Positions 1-9,497 are shown, counted from the first letter of the stretch. The stretch: DNA of 64,000 nt from Rhodothermus bifroesti (GCF_017908595.1 NZ_JAGKTL010000002.1:124001-188000); one strand, 5' to 3'. Notes: generated from the sequence alone by a model not told the origin. Numbers and translations are program-made.

Positions 1-347
1 TCGAGTTGCAAGAGCGTCAGCAGCCGGTCGGCGATTTCAGGAAATTGACGACCGATCTGACGCGCCAGATGCTCCTCATCCAGGCGCCAGAAGGCCCGCA
101 GCCACTGGCCAAGATGCCACACAATTAGCGCGAGCGAACCCAGCACAAGCCCCAAAAGCAGCACAGTACGCCACGTAGCTGGCAGCCAAAATAGAACTTC
201 CAGCAGCAAAGCCACTCCCCAGAGGAGTCCTAAAGCCCCTGCAAGCCGCAATAAAGCCATGGTTAGCTGCGCAGCGATCCAGCGCCGCCGCGTCTGGGCC
301 AAGCGTTTTTGCAGTAATGCAATGGATGGGTGAGGGGCTTCGGTCAT
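1..347 (-). CDS. DUF4175-like membrane protein, N-terminal part (runs off left edge)
   Basis: An open frame of 115 codons starts at the ATG complementary to 345-347 and is still open at base 1, so only the N-terminus is present. It begins MTEAPHPSIALLQKRLAQ, has a basic stretch (QTRRRW), then two hydrophobic segments (about residues 30-55 and 60-80), and then a charged part reading LDEEHLARQIGRQFPEIADR followed by LLTLLQL. This layout of two membrane helices, 'LAR.I..RFPE', then 'DRLL..LQL' is how I remember the DUF4175 family of large membrane proteins beginning. The family assignment is from memory and the function is unknown. It is divergent from glgA. Confidence 0.55.
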   Translation of the reverse strand, partial: MTEAPHPSIALLQKRLAQTRRRWIAAQLTMALLRLAGALGLLWGVALLLEVLFWLPATWRTVLLLGLVLGSLALIVWHLGQWLRAFWRLDEEHLARQIGRQFPEIADRLLTLLQL

Positions 348-494
348 GCCTGCAAGCCTTGGGCGCTTTTGCAGCATGTACCCAGGGCACCAAGTCGGGT
401 TTCAGGGGCACGTAACAAAGTTTTTGTATTCTCTGGCGCGATTCTGACGGTGAATGATGTATTTTTAAGAAAAGTGCTTTTGGTGGTTGCCTTT

Positions 495-1967
495 ATGGAT
501 ATTCTCCATGTAGCCTTTGAGTGTGCACCTATTGCCAAAGTTGGGGGGCTTGGCGACGTGCTGGGAGCACTGCCAAAGTTTTTAAACCGGAGAGGGGTGA
601 ACTCAGCCGTGTTTATGCCCCGCTTTGGGGATGCGCATGTCGATCCTGCAAGCTTAACATTGGTGCATGAGGGCCGCTTGCGGTACCGTGGCCGGGTGTT
701 GCACTATCGCCTCTGGCAACAGGCAGCCCATGTGCTGGGATTCCCGGTGTACCTGTGGGAGGAGCCTGTGCACTTCGAGCGGCCAGGCATTTACCAAGAT
801 CCTGCTACCGGCCGAGACTTCCCCGATCAGGGGGATCGGTTTTTTGTGTTTCAACAGGGATTATTGACGATACTCAAAGCCCAGGTGCTTAAACCTGATC
901 TGCTGCATTTGCATGACCACCATGCAGCCTTGATTCCGGTTTGGCTGCGTGAGGACCCTGCCTATCAGGACTGGGCTACGTTACCGCTAGTGCTGACAGT
1001 ACACAATGCAGAACATCAGGGGCGCTATGACTGGTCGATATGGAAAGAAATCGGGGTGCCTGTTGCGCGACCAGAGGATCTGCAACATCATGGCCAACTC
1101 AATGCACTCAAAGCCGGTATGCTTTGGGCCGATGCCGTAACGACGGTCAGTCCTGGATATGCCCGAGAGCTGCAGGAGCGGGACGATATGGCTGCTGGAC
1201 TGCGCGAGGTGTTTCAGCGTGTGGCCTTCAAAATGCGCGGTATTTTAAATGGCATCGATCCGGAAGTTTGGAATCCAGCTACCGATCCACTGCTCTTTGC
1301 TCCATATACCGCAGAGACGCTAGAAGGTAAGCAACAAAACAAACAAGCCCTGTGTCGGGCATTAGGCCTTGATCCTACGCAGCCGCTGGTGATTTTTATC
1401 GGGCGTCTCATGCGAGAAAAAGGAATAGACCTGCTTGTGCGTGGATTAGAACGCTTTCTGCCAAGGCATCCAGACGTTTCTGTCGTTGTATTGGGCACGG
1501 GCTTGCCCGAATATCATGCCGCATTAGAAACCTTAAAGCAGCGCTTGGAAAACTTCGACGCAGTCCATCGGCTGGTGCTGCGTTTTGAATTTAACAATAC
1601 CCTGGCCCACCAGCTCTATGCAGCGGCCGATATACTGCTGATGCCTTCTCGGGTAGAGCCTTGCGGGCTCAACCAGCTGTATGCGATGACCTATGGGACT
1701 GTACCCGTAGTGCATGCTGTAGGTGGGCTGCGCGATACCGTGATGCCTTGGAATCCACATACCCAGACCGGTACGGGGTTCCGATTTGAATCCTTTACGC
1801 CCAAAGCGATGCTACAGGCCCTGCAGCAGGCACTGCTAACCTATCGACAGCCGAAGCTGTGGCAGCAATTGCAGCGTAACGGCATGCAGCAAGACTGGTC
1901 ATGGGACCGATCGGCTCAGGAATATATTGCTTTGTATCAAAGCCTCATTCCAGTAACCTCTAAATGA
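495..1967 (+). CDS. glgA: Glycogen synthase (GT5, GlgA type)
   Basis: Transfers glucose from a nucleotide sugar, normally ADP-glucose, to the growing alpha-1,4-glucan chain; cytoplasmic. The protein has 490 residues, normal for GlgA. The sugar-nucleotide loop KVGGLGDV (residues 15-22) sits in the GT5 N-terminal lobe. The C-terminal GT-B lobe has FIGRLMREKGIDLL and, near residue 386, EPCGLNQLYAM, the family's E..GL signature with catalytic glutamate. I chose the ATG at 495 because homology begins at MDILHVAFECAPIAKVGG; the open frame continues upstream to 330 but that part looks non-coding. Its stop overlaps the glgC start (ATGA), so the two are probably translationally coupled. Confidence 0.93.
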   Translation: MDILHVAFECAPIAKVGGLGDVLGALPKFLNRRGVNSAVFMPRFGDAHVDPASLTLVHEGRLRYRGRVLHYRLWQQAAHVLGFPVYLWEEPVHFERPGIYQDPATGRDFPDQGDRFFVFQQGLLTILKAQVLKPDLLHLHDHHAALIPVWLREDPAYQDWATLPLVLTVHNAEHQGRYDWSIWKEIGVPVARPEDLQHHGQLNALKAGMLWADAVTTVSPGYARELQERDDMAAGLREVFQRVAFKMRGILNGIDPEVWNPATDPLLFAPYTAETLEGKQQNKQALCRALGLDPTQPLVIFIGRLMREKGIDLLVRGLERFLPRHPDVSVVVLGTGLPEYHAALETLKQRLENFDAVHRLVLRFEFNNTLAHQLYAAADILLMPSRVEPCGLNQLYAMTYGTVPVVHAVGGLRDTVMPWNPHTQTGTGFRFESFTPKAMLQALQQALLTYRQPKLWQQLQRNGMQQDWSWDRSAQEYIALYQSLIPVTSK

Positions 1968-3292
1968 ATAGAACCATGCAACAGGCGTTTTCTGCTTCGT
2001 TAGATTTAGAAACGCTACGCTTAAGTGAACAGACCATTGCGGTTGTTTTAGGAGGCGGGGTCGGCAGTCGGTTGTTTCCGCTCACACTGATGCGCTCAAA
2101 GCCTGCAGTACCGCTGGCTGGCAAGTACCGGCTGATCGATATCCCCATTTCCAACTGTATCAACTCGGGTATCAACCGCATTTTTGTGCTGACCCAGTTT
2201 AATTCAGCTAGCCTCAACCGGCATATCGTCCAGACCTATCGGTTTGACCGGTTCCGGTCCGGATTTGTCTCAATCTTAGCGGCCGAGCAGACCCCTTCGT
2301 CGCGTGAGTGGTTTCAGGGAACAGCCGACGCTGTGCGTCGCAGCATGGCGCATATTGCTGTCTTTCGGCACAACTATGTACTCATCCTTTCGGGCGACCA
2401 GCTCTATCTAATGGATTACCGCCAGCTTCTGGCTTATCACCGAGCCAAACAAGCTGACGTGACAATTGCTACCATTCCGGTGCGGGCTGAAGAAGCGCCT
2501 GCCTTTGGCATTCTTAAAACCGACGCAGAGGGAATCATTACGGAGTTCTATGAAAAACCGCCCCTGCATGAGCTGGCAGGTAAAGAAAGCCCTGTGCCGC
2601 CCGAAATGGAGGCTCAGGGGCGCATTTACCTAGCCTCTATGGGGATTTACGTCTTCAGCAAAGAAGTTCTGCGCCAACTGCTCGAAGAAAACCCAACGGA
2701 CCACGACTTTGGCAAGCAAATTATTCCAAAAGCGATCTGTGGCTTTCGGGTGGTGAGCTATCCGTTTACGGGCTACTGGAGTGACATTGGGACGATCCGC
2801 TCCTTTTACGAGGCCAATTTGATGCTAGCGCAGCGGCACCCTCCTTTCGATATGTACAATCCGCAAATGCCGCTCTACACCAATGCGCATATGCTACCTC
2901 CGGCTAAGGTGCAAAGCTCATTTGTACAAGATTCGATTATTGCCGAAGGTAGCGTGATCGTCAATAGCCAGATCGTCAACTCGGTGATTGGCATCCGCTC
3001 AGTTATTCGCGAAAATGCTACGGTGAAAAATGTCGTGATGATGGGGGCTGATTACTATCCTTGGCATGACCCCGAGGTGCGCGATCCGGTAGAAGGGCCT
3101 GAAAATCCTGGGATTGGTGAGGAGTCCTACGTAGAAGGGGCTATCATCGATAAAAACGTCAGCATTGGTCGGCGCTGCGTGATCAAAAACCGGGATCAGG
3201 TGCAGGAGGGCGAGGGACCGAATTTTTACATCCGCGACGGGATCGTGGTGCTCCCCAAAAATGCACATATTCCTGACGGTACCATTATCTAA
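1964..3292 (+). CDS. glgC: Glucose-1-phosphate adenylyltransferase (ADP-glucose pyrophosphorylase)
   Basis: Makes ADP-glucose from glucose-1-phosphate and ATP, the committed step supplying GlgA. At 442 residues it is of normal length. The nucleotidyltransferase signature GGGVGSRLFPLT lies at about residues 30-41, followed by the family-specific PAVPLAGKYRLIDIP and 'SNCINSGI'. The substrate loop includes FQGTADAVR and, later, EFYEKPP. The C-terminal third is a left-handed beta-helix (IVNSQIVNSVIG, NVSIGRRCVIKN). The ATG overlaps the glgA stop by four bases. No further glycogen gene follows. Confidence 0.95.
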   Translation: MNRTMQQAFSASLDLETLRLSEQTIAVVLGGGVGSRLFPLTLMRSKPAVPLAGKYRLIDIPISNCINSGINRIFVLTQFNSASLNRHIVQTYRFDRFRSGFVSILAAEQTPSSREWFQGTADAVRRSMAHIAVFRHNYVLILSGDQLYLMDYRQLLAYHRAKQADVTIATIPVRAEEAPAFGILKTDAEGIITEFYEKPPLHELAGKESPVPPEMEAQGRIYLASMGIYVFSKEVLRQLLEENPTDHDFGKQIIPKAICGFRVVSYPFTGYWSDIGTIRSFYEANLMLAQRHPPFDMYNPQMPLYTNAHMLPPAKVQSSFVQDSIIAEGSVIVNSQIVNSVIGIRSVIRENATVKNVVMMGADYYPWHDPEVRDPVEGPENPGIGEESYVEGAIIDKNVSIGRRCVIKNRDQVQEGEGPNFYIRDGIVVLPKNAHIPDGTII

Positions 3293-3391
3293 ACGCTGTG
3301 CAAAAAAGCCCTGAAAAGCGCACGCATTGCTTCTTTTTGCCATAGAAAATGCGGATTTTTTAAAACCATCGATAGATCTCTAGGGAATACT

Positions 3392-3964
3392 ATGCCGCAT
3401 TTGCGACAATTGTACGGGGCCGGTTTGGTTTTGGGACTGATGCTCGCTGGGTGTCGTTTTTATGGTTATCCAGAAGGCGTATCTCTAACGTTACAGCAGA
3501 TCGAGGCGCTTAATGAACAGGCCGCTGCCGCACTGCAGGAAGCACTGGCCGAAGCAGAAGCGCTGCGATTGCTTTTGGATCGCTACCCCGAACTTTCCTC
3601 TTACCAGGCGCAATACGAAGCGATTTTACAGGCGCACCAAAAGGCTCTGGTTACCTTTGGACAGTGGGCACAAGCTGTAAAGGCTCACCCAAAGGATTAC
3701 CGACGTGCACAACGCACGCTGAACGCTATCTTGGCAAACCTTACGGCGCTCGAAGACCAGTATGCTAAAGTGGCATGGTCTGTGGCGCAGCACGTAGGGA
3801 CGGCTCAGCGGATATCAGCCGTTTCTGTGGGGCCGCGCTATTTCTTTGCGGTTGTACCTCCCCAGTATGCGCGCCTGCAAAACGTCCAGGCTAATTCGCC
3901 CCTTTACCTTTTGCGCAAACTGGTGCAACAACAACTCGAAAGTTTAACCCAAGGCAATCCATAG
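3392..3964 (+). CDS. Putative lipoprotein of unknown function, helical
   Basis: 190 residues. It has a lipoprotein signal peptide, a hydrophobic run ending in the lipobox LMLAGC (Cys about residue 21), so it is probably anchored in an envelope membrane facing the periplasm. The mature part is alanine/glutamine-rich and probably alpha-helical (EQAAAALQEALAEAEALR), suggesting a coiled-coil or helical bundle. I do not recognise a family. It starts 99 bases after glgC with no convincing terminator between, so it may be read from the glg transcript or from its own promoter. A terminator follows its stop directly. Confidence 0.7.
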   Translation: MPHLRQLYGAGLVLGLMLAGCRFYGYPEGVSLTLQQIEALNEQAAAALQEALAEAEALRLLLDRYPELSSYQAQYEAILQAHQKALVTFGQWAQAVKAHPKDYRRAQRTLNAILANLTALEDQYAKVAWSVAQHVGTAQRISAVSVGPRYFFAVVPPQYARLQNVQANSPLYLLRKLVQQQLESLTQGNP

Positions 3965-4000
3965 GAATCCGCCTGGTAATTAGGCAGATTCTTTGTTTTT
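3965..4000 (+). terminator. Intrinsic terminator after the lipoprotein gene
   Basis: Arms GAATC.GCCT (3965-3974) and AGGC.GATTC (3982-3991) pair with one internal mismatch around a 7-base loop and are followed by a T-rich tract (TTTGTTTTT). It lies immediately after the lipoprotein stop and overlaps the tail of the convergent HDOD gene. Confidence 0.65.
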
Positions 4001-4943
4001 ACGACGCAGCTGCACTCTCTCCATTGCCCTTTAGGAGCATGTGGATGTAGTGCTCTATTTGTGGACGGATATCCGAGATGCGCTTGACCAGTTCAGACTC
4101 GCTCAGGCCCTGATGTAACAACAGGGCTGCCTGTGATGGAAGTGCGGGAACGCTTTTTCCTGAAAGATGCAACTGTTCGGCTAAAGCGCTACCGGTAGCA
4201 ACCAGTGCGGCTTGAAGTTGCAGTTCAGGCGTTGAAAGCGTATGGGGCGTCTCTAAAGCGCTCAAAATCTGGCCTAACTCTTCCGGTAGGTGCCATTCTT
4301 GTGCAGCTTTTTCATTGAGTTCTAAATAGCTGACGCCAAAAATTTTATGCTCGGCCTCGGCGGAAGGGACTGCCCCATCTTCGTTTGTGTACCAAAGCGC
4401 TTCATAGTCATCTGGACGGTTGTAGAGCAGCACCAGGCGCCCGGCCGTGTGGAGCAGCCCCATGGTGAACACGCGGCGCATGTAAGGAAGACCTAGCCAC
4501 TGGGCCAAGTGTTGCGCATAGATGGCGCTGCCAATGCTGAGCTGCATGAGCTGCTCAAAAATATGCTCCTGCTCTCGGGTTGAAACCGACTCGCGGAGCT
4601 GCAGCATGGCCGCGGTAAGGACGATGTTGCTGACTTCCAAAAAACCCAAAAGGGCTATGGCCTTGTGAATCTCACTGACGCGGCGCCGCAGGCCATAATA
4701 AGCCGAATTGATCCGGCGCAGGACCAACTGCGTGACAATGGGATCTGCGTGTACAATCTCGATGAGCTGCTTGAGGTTAGGGTCAGCGCTTTCTTCGCTT
4801 AGCATCCGAGCGACTTCGGCTGCAGTACGTGGGAGTGGCGGAAAGCGAACGTTCAAGTTCGGCGTCGGACTGAAGCGCGTCGCCGGAATAGGCCGTTCGG
4901 TCTTGGACATTGAGGGTTGAAGTGTTGGCCAGAGGGCACGCAT
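3999..4943 (-). CDS. HDOD-domain signalling protein
   Basis: 314 residues. HDOD domains are catalytically dead relatives of HD phosphohydrolases and act in bacterial signalling; the partner here is unknown. The domain covers about residues 35-240: PPLPRTAAEVARML, ADPIVTQLVLRRINSAYYG and the typical 'I..ALGFLEVSNIVLTAAM' stretch, with no catalytic HD pair. The C-terminus is variable. The start is uncertain: the ATG at 4943 gives MRALWPTLQPSMSK, while a later in-frame ATG at 4910 would remove 11 residues; a weak AAGG lies just before the first. It is convergent with the upstream lipoprotein gene. Confidence 0.8.
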   Translation of the reverse strand: MRALWPTLQPSMSKTERPIPATRFSPTPNLNVRFPPLPRTAAEVARMLSEESADPNLKQLIEIVHADPIVTQLVLRRINSAYYGLRRRVSEIHKAIALLGFLEVSNIVLTAAMLQLRESVSTREQEHIFEQLMQLSIGSAIYAQHLAQWLGLPYMRRVFTMGLLHTAGRLVLLYNRPDDYEALWYTNEDGAVPSAEAEHKIFGVSYLELNEKAAQEWHLPEELGQILSALETPHTLSTPELQLQAALVATGSALAEQLHLSGKSVPALPSQAALLLHQGLSESELVKRISDIRPQIEHYIHMLLKGNGESAAAS

Positions 4944-5010
4944 GCCTTATGTCGCTAACGCCACATGTAATCCTTGTGCTCCTTTTGTAATCGACCAATC
5001 CAGCTCATTT

Positions 5011-6342
5011 TTAAGGTGTAGGTAAGTCTTCACGTTCGGCGCCAATGGCGTAGCGGCCAATGGCGCATTGCAGGCAGCGAATGCGCGCGCACCAATCCTG
5101 ATACAGTTGGTGTAGTGCTTGCGAGAAAAAAGCGTTGGGCGGCTGGTAGTTCAGTGCAGCAAAGCGCCGGACGACACGGTCATTTTCGGGAGGCATTTGC
5201 TGGAGCAGGCCAAGCAGCGGCTCAGAAGCGCCCATCAGTGCGCAGAGTACCGGCAATACAGCATTTTGCAGTAGCCCATCGATGCGATCGCGTCCTAGGG
5301 CGTGACGGGTTGGAGGGGTTGAGGCTTCGAAATGCACGTGGCGCTGCCAGAAGGGTGAAGGCGTAGCATGTAGGAGGTGCCGTAAAGTTTTTAGTGGATG
5401 GGGGCTATGCAATGCCTGTCTGAGGTAGAGGAGGGGCTCATGGCGCAGCCAGCCTTCAGGTCCTAACCAGGCGGCGGCCTGAGCCAGGCGTAGTGTAGGT
5501 TGGTTGCTGGGACGCAGCCGAGCACGTTGCCAAAGTGCAGCGGGTAGGGGTTCGGCTGGAAGCCTGGCTTGCAGAGCGCAAAACCGTTCCCATAATTCGC
5601 CCACGTAGCGTCGGGCCTCGGCTTCCTGAGGAAGGGTTGCCGGTAAGAGCCCAGCCATGCCTAGCAGGGCAGCCTCAACGTCCTGCTGCGCAGGGAGGGT
5701 GCATAGCCAGGCAAGGGGTAAGCGTTGGGCCAATAGGCGCATTGGTTCAGCATTCGGAGTGTATCCCAGTGTCGTCAATAGGCGCTCGTAGAGCACTTGC
5801 TCAGGAGATACTTCGCGTAGGCGATCCCGAATCGCATGCGCGCGAGCAGTCAGGCGTTCAATTCCCAGCACTTGGAGCCATTGCGTGCGCAGCGCCTCCG
5901 GCACGCTCGCCCAGTGGGCTGCGCAAGGTAGCATTGGTGCCGGTCGTCGGTAGAACGCATAAATCAGTGTCCGAAGGGGCTGAGCGAGATAAGGCGTCAA
6001 GATGAGCTCTGGAAGGGGGGTGCCATCGGCCCGTTGCAGACGGCCAGTATAGGCATCGGCTTCCAGCACCACGTGTAAAATAACGCTGTTGTAGCGTGCA
6101 TCTTGATGATGCCTATGGGTATTCCAGTCGCGCGAGCGCACGTGCACTTCGACACTGCCATACCAGCGGGTTTCACCTAAATACAATTGCGCATTTAAAA
6201 AATCCGGTCCTTCCTCTGCATTGGGGATGCCGGGATGCACAATGCGTATGGGTTGGCCGTCGCAAGTGCGCAGCGTTTCCGTTTGGAAAAGCACGTGCTG
6301 CCAAAGATCGTGCAGCAAAGCCTCCGGCGTCCTAGGGGCCAT
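5011..6342 (-). CDS. DUF2851 family protein
   Basis: 443 residues, normal for this family, which is common in Bacteroidota and relatives and has no known function. Characteristic N-terminal motifs are present: HPGIPNAEEGPDFLNAQL, then GSVEVHVRSRDW, then a histidine-rich HRHHQDARYNSVILHVV. The conserved E, D and H residues suggest a nuclease-like or metal-binding core, but that is inference. The C-terminal half is helical and arginine/leucine-rich. It lies between pyrF and the HDOD gene on the same strand with short gaps (about 65 bases each side) and could share their transcript. Confidence 0.85.
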   Translation of the reverse strand: MAPRTPEALLHDLWQHVLFQTETLRTCDGQPIRIVHPGIPNAEEGPDFLNAQLYLGETRWYGSVEVHVRSRDWNTHRHHQDARYNSVILHVVLEADAYTGRLQRADGTPLPELILTPYLAQPLRTLIYAFYRRPAPMLPCAAHWASVPEALRTQWLQVLGIERLTARAHAIRDRLREVSPEQVLYERLLTTLGYTPNAEPMRLLAQRLPLAWLCTLPAQQDVEAALLGMAGLLPATLPQEAEARRYVGELWERFCALQARLPAEPLPAALWQRARLRPSNQPTLRLAQAAAWLGPEGWLRHEPLLYLRQALHSPHPLKTLRHLLHATPSPFWQRHVHFEASTPPTRHALGRDRIDGLLQNAVLPVLCALMGASEPLLGLLQQMPPENDRVVRRFAALNYQPPNAFFSQALHQLYQDWCARIRCLQCAIGRYAIGAEREDLPTP

Positions 6343-6407
6343 AGCAAAGGACTTTTTGGGAAAGACACCAGGGCGTTTGCTGCGTAACCTTGCAGTGTGA
6401 TTAGGTT

Positions 6408-7223
6408 TTAGGCAGGGCAGGCTGGAAGCAGCTGCTGGCGGAGCTGGGCAGCTACGCGGCCGGCAGCTGCAGCAAAGTCCTCTTGTGCCGAGGCGTAAAG
6501 GATCTGGCGGCTACTGTTGACGAGCACGGGGCTACGACGCGCTACCTGCAAAATAGCGGGAATGTCGCCTCCCTGTGCACCAATGCCGGGAATAAGCAGG
6601 GGCAGGCCTGGGCAGGCCAAGTGCACGGCTGCTAGCGCATATGGATCGGTGGCTCCTACCACCAAGCCGGCCGTTCCAGGCAGCTCCCGGTCCCACTGGG
6701 CAACGGCCCGCGCTATAGTTAAGTACAACGGCTCTCCATCGCAGCGACGCTCCTGAAAGTCGCGTGCACCGGGATTAGATGTGCGCGTTAGGACAAAAGC
6801 AGCGCGATCGGCATACTGCAGAAACGGTTCAACGGCATCCCGACCCATATAGGGAGAGACAGTGCAGGCGTCAAACGGCAACTGTTCAAACACCGCCCGG
6901 GCATAAAAACGCGCCGACGAGCCAATATCACCTCGTTTACCGTCGGCAATGAGCAGCACATCGGGGGGCATTTGCTCCAGCATGGCCTCCAAGATCTGCC
7001 AGCCCTCCCAGCCTAAGGCTTCAAAGAAGGCCAGATTGAATTTGTAGGCGCAGGCTAGCTCATGGGTGGTCTCGATGATTTCGGAAAGAAATAAACGGAC
7101 AGCTTTGGCTACTTCTTCACCTTGGAGCGGTTGTGGCAAGCGCTCAGGATCAGGATCTAAGCCTACGCAAAGCACCGTTTGCTTGCGTCGCTGCAAAGCC
7201 CGTAAACGGTCGGTAAACGTCAT
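6408..7223 (-). CDS. pyrF: Orotidine 5'-phosphate decarboxylase, type 2
   Basis: Last step of UMP synthesis: decarboxylates OMP to UMP. 271 residues, the longer 'type 2' form. The catalytic motif DGKRGDIG lies at residues 94-101, giving the Asp-Lys-Asp network. The early GLDPDPERLP and the AYKFNLAFFE stretch (substrate-binding Lys/Asn) are also typical. Near the C-terminus 'LLIPGIGAQGGD' forms the phosphate-gripping loop. It is divergent from the acyl-CoA dehydrogenase gene across 202 bases and heads a leftward group with the DUF2851 and HDOD genes. Confidence 0.93.
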   Translation of the reverse strand: MTFTDRLRALQRRKQTVLCVGLDPDPERLPQPLQGEEVAKAVRLFLSEIIETTHELACAYKFNLAFFEALGWEGWQILEAMLEQMPPDVLLIADGKRGDIGSSARFYARAVFEQLPFDACTVSPYMGRDAVEPFLQYADRAAFVLTRTSNPGARDFQERRCDGEPLYLTIARAVAQWDRELPGTAGLVVGATDPYALAAVHLACPGLPLLIPGIGAQGGDIPAILQVARRSPVLVNSSRQILYASAQEDFAAAAGRVAAQLRQQLLPACPA

Positions 7224-7349
7224 CGAAGCCAGCGCTGGTGGATAACCAAAAATACACCAGCTGTCGGGCTTGCCGTGCCAAGAGTCCGGAAAAAATCAGG
7301 GGATTCTGCGAAATTGGAACTTTACCGCCAGACTTCAGGTTGCCCCAAC

Positions 7350-7375
7350 AGCGCGTTTAAAAAAGGCGCTTTTTT
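7350..7375 (+). promoter_or_regulatory. Terminator-like hairpin in the leader of the acyl-CoA dehydrogenase gene
   Basis: AGCGC (7350-7354) and GCGCT (7366-7370) form a perfect 5-bp stem around an A-rich 11-base loop, followed by TTTTT. The orientation is that of a plus-strand terminator, but no plus-strand gene lies upstream; it sits in the divergent gap between pyrF and the dehydrogenase, 50 bases before the latter's start. It could be an attenuator or a chance structure. Confidence 0.35.
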
Positions 7376-7425
7376 GCTTCATGATTCGGAAGCGCTTTCT
7401 GTAAAGCATTAAACCTGGAAATGCT

Positions 7426-9447
7426 ATGTCGTTGCTAGATCGTTTACAGCGCATCTCGGCCCAGGATCGTCGCATGATTGCGGACATCGAAGCCATGCTG
7501 GGCCCGGAGCCCGAAGAATTGGGCTTTATGAAAAGCTTATTTTGGGGTCGTTTCCGCGAAGAGCTTGTGCTGCCTTACCCTGAAGCGTCGCCTGAAGAGC
7601 AAGCAGCTTGTGATGCGCTGCTTGAACGCCTAGAAGCTTATCTCAAGCACGAACACCCGGCCATCCTGATCGATCAAGAGCAGTATATCCCCGAATGGGT
7701 GCTGGAGCGGCTTTTCGAAATGGGCATTATGGGGCTAACGATTCCCAAAGAATATGGGGGGCTTGGGCTGGGCGTGACCAGCTATAATCGCGTTTTGGAG
7801 TTGATTGGCCGCTATTGTGCTTCAACAGCTGTGGTGGTTTCTGCCCATCAATCTATTGGCTGCAAAGCGATCATGCTGTTTGGCACTGAAGCGCAAAAGC
7901 GGAAATACTTGCCGCTTGTGGCCCGAGAAAAACTGGCCGCCTTCTGCCTCTCAGAGCCTGGCGTGGGTTCGGATGCTGCAGGCCAAGAAACGCGCTGCAC
8001 GTTGAGCGAAGACGGGCAGTATTACATACTCAACGGTGAAAAGAAATGGTCGACTTCGGGGGCAATGGCGGGGGTGCTCACCGTGATGGCCAAGCAGCGC
8101 CTGCGGGATCCCAAAACAGGGCGAGAGGAGGATCGGATTACAGCGCTGATCGTTACGCCCGACATGGAAGGGGTGGATGTTTTTGAAAAAAACCGAAGCA
8201 AAGCCGGCATTCGCGGGACCTGGCAAGCACGCATTCGCTTTACGAATGTTCGGGTGCCCCGTGAAAACTTGCTCTACAAAGAAGGCAAAGGCTTAAATGT
8301 CGCGTTAACGTGCCTAAACTACGGCCGATGCACGCTTTCGGCTGGGGTGCTGGGCGGGGCTACTTGGGCTATGGAACAAAGCATCAAGTGGGCTCAGACG
8401 CGCTATCAGTTTGGCCGCCCGATTGCTGACTTCGAATCTGTCCAGCAGAAAATTGCAAAAATGGCGGCTTTAACCTATGGGATGCGTGCGCTGCTGTATC
8501 TGACCACGGGCATGCTCGATCGGCAGGATACGGACGTGATGCTCGAGACTGCTGCCACAAAGGTGTTTTGTTCGCAGATGGGCTGGGAAGTGATCGATGA
8601 GGCCATGCAAATCATGGGGGGCGAAGGCTACATGACCGAAAATGAGTTGGAGCGCGTCTGGCGTGATCATCGCATCCACCGCATCGTTGAGGGGGCAAAT
8701 GAAGTCATGCAATCGTTCATCTTCGCTTATGGAGGTAAGCAACTGGCAGAGCAGATGCTGGCCATAAAGCAGGCACTCAGTTGGGATGCCAACCAGTCGC
8801 CTATAGGGAATTTGCAGCGTATTGTGCGGAATGCATTCAACCCGCGGCTATTGCGGCGGGCATTGCCGTTGGCCGCAGAGCTGTTTCTAGGCTTTCGGCC
8901 CAAAGCCCCCTCCATGCGCCGGGTACATCCTGCTTTACGGCCCTGGGCTGATCGGCTTGCCCGTTTGGTACAACAACATGCGCACTATTTCAAGCTGCTC
9001 AGTAAATGGGAAGGGGAAGCCATCGTCAGCCGGCAAGTCCAACAAGCCCGTTTGGCTGACAATGCCATGTATCTGTTTGCGCTTAGCGCAGCGCTTTCCG
9101 ACATGGATCGGCAACTTCGAAAAGGTGCCTCGGGCCTTGCTTTTGAGCGCGACCGGGCAGCTTTTGAACACCTGTTCGATCTATTAGAAGTTCGGATTCA
9201 GCAGCAGCTGGGCCTGCTACGTCGCAATGCCGACAAGAGCATGCATCAGGCAGCACGAGCGGCCTTGCGCTACGTTGATGCGCTGCCCAATCGCGACTAT
9301 TACATCCACGAAGCCTCGCCCGTTGCTAAAGGTACGGGTAAGCCCGTATCCAAGAAGCATATCAAGCAATTTCCTGGTGACCGTTATGTGACCGCCGGTG
9401 GTGATGGTGCTACGGCAACGCCGTCGGCGGCACGGTCGGAAACGTAG
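7426..9447 (+). CDS. Acyl-CoA dehydrogenase with C-terminal extension
   Basis: Flavoprotein that introduces the alpha,beta double bond in acyl-CoA during fatty-acid oxidation. At 673 residues it is longer than the roughly 380-residue core and resembles very-long-chain forms. N-terminal helical domain: MGIMGLTIPKEYGGLGLG. Middle beta domain: AAFCLSEPGVGSDA and the FAD/substrate part GEKKWSTSGA. C-terminal flavin-binding helices: QFGRPIADFESVQ, then IMGGEGYM, then IVEGANEVM, whose glutamate matches the catalytic base. About 240 further residues form a helical extension ending in a Gly/Ala/Thr-rich tail. It has its own leader with a hairpin at 7350. Confidence 0.92.
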   Translation: MSLLDRLQRISAQDRRMIADIEAMLGPEPEELGFMKSLFWGRFREELVLPYPEASPEEQAACDALLERLEAYLKHEHPAILIDQEQYIPEWVLERLFEMGIMGLTIPKEYGGLGLGVTSYNRVLELIGRYCASTAVVVSAHQSIGCKAIMLFGTEAQKRKYLPLVAREKLAAFCLSEPGVGSDAAGQETRCTLSEDGQYYILNGEKKWSTSGAMAGVLTVMAKQRLRDPKTGREEDRITALIVTPDMEGVDVFEKNRSKAGIRGTWQARIRFTNVRVPRENLLYKEGKGLNVALTCLNYGRCTLSAGVLGGATWAMEQSIKWAQTRYQFGRPIADFESVQQKIAKMAALTYGMRALLYLTTGMLDRQDTDVMLETAATKVFCSQMGWEVIDEAMQIMGGEGYMTENELERVWRDHRIHRIVEGANEVMQSFIFAYGGKQLAEQMLAIKQALSWDANQSPIGNLQRIVRNAFNPRLLRRALPLAAELFLGFRPKAPSMRRVHPALRPWADRLARLVQQHAHYFKLLSKWEGEAIVSRQVQQARLADNAMYLFALSAALSDMDRQLRKGASGLAFERDRAAFEHLFDLLEVRIQQQLGLLRRNADKSMHQAARAALRYVDALPNRDYYIHEASPVAKGTGKPVSKKHIKQFPGDRYVTAGGDGATATPSAARSET

Positions 9448-9497
9448 CCCTCTAAGCTGCCTGTGCAGGGAGCGCCCCGCACAACTCAGCAGGTATG

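Noticed and set aside
76-411. Open frame of 111 codons on the minus strand
   Set aside because: It is in a different frame from the DUF4175-like N-terminus, has a Cys/Ala-rich non-protein-like composition, and overlaps the better-supported partial gene.
3293-3391. Terminator between glgC and the lipoprotein gene
   Set aside because: Only a GCAAAAA...TTTTTGC pairing without a GC stem or a following T run; too weak to call.
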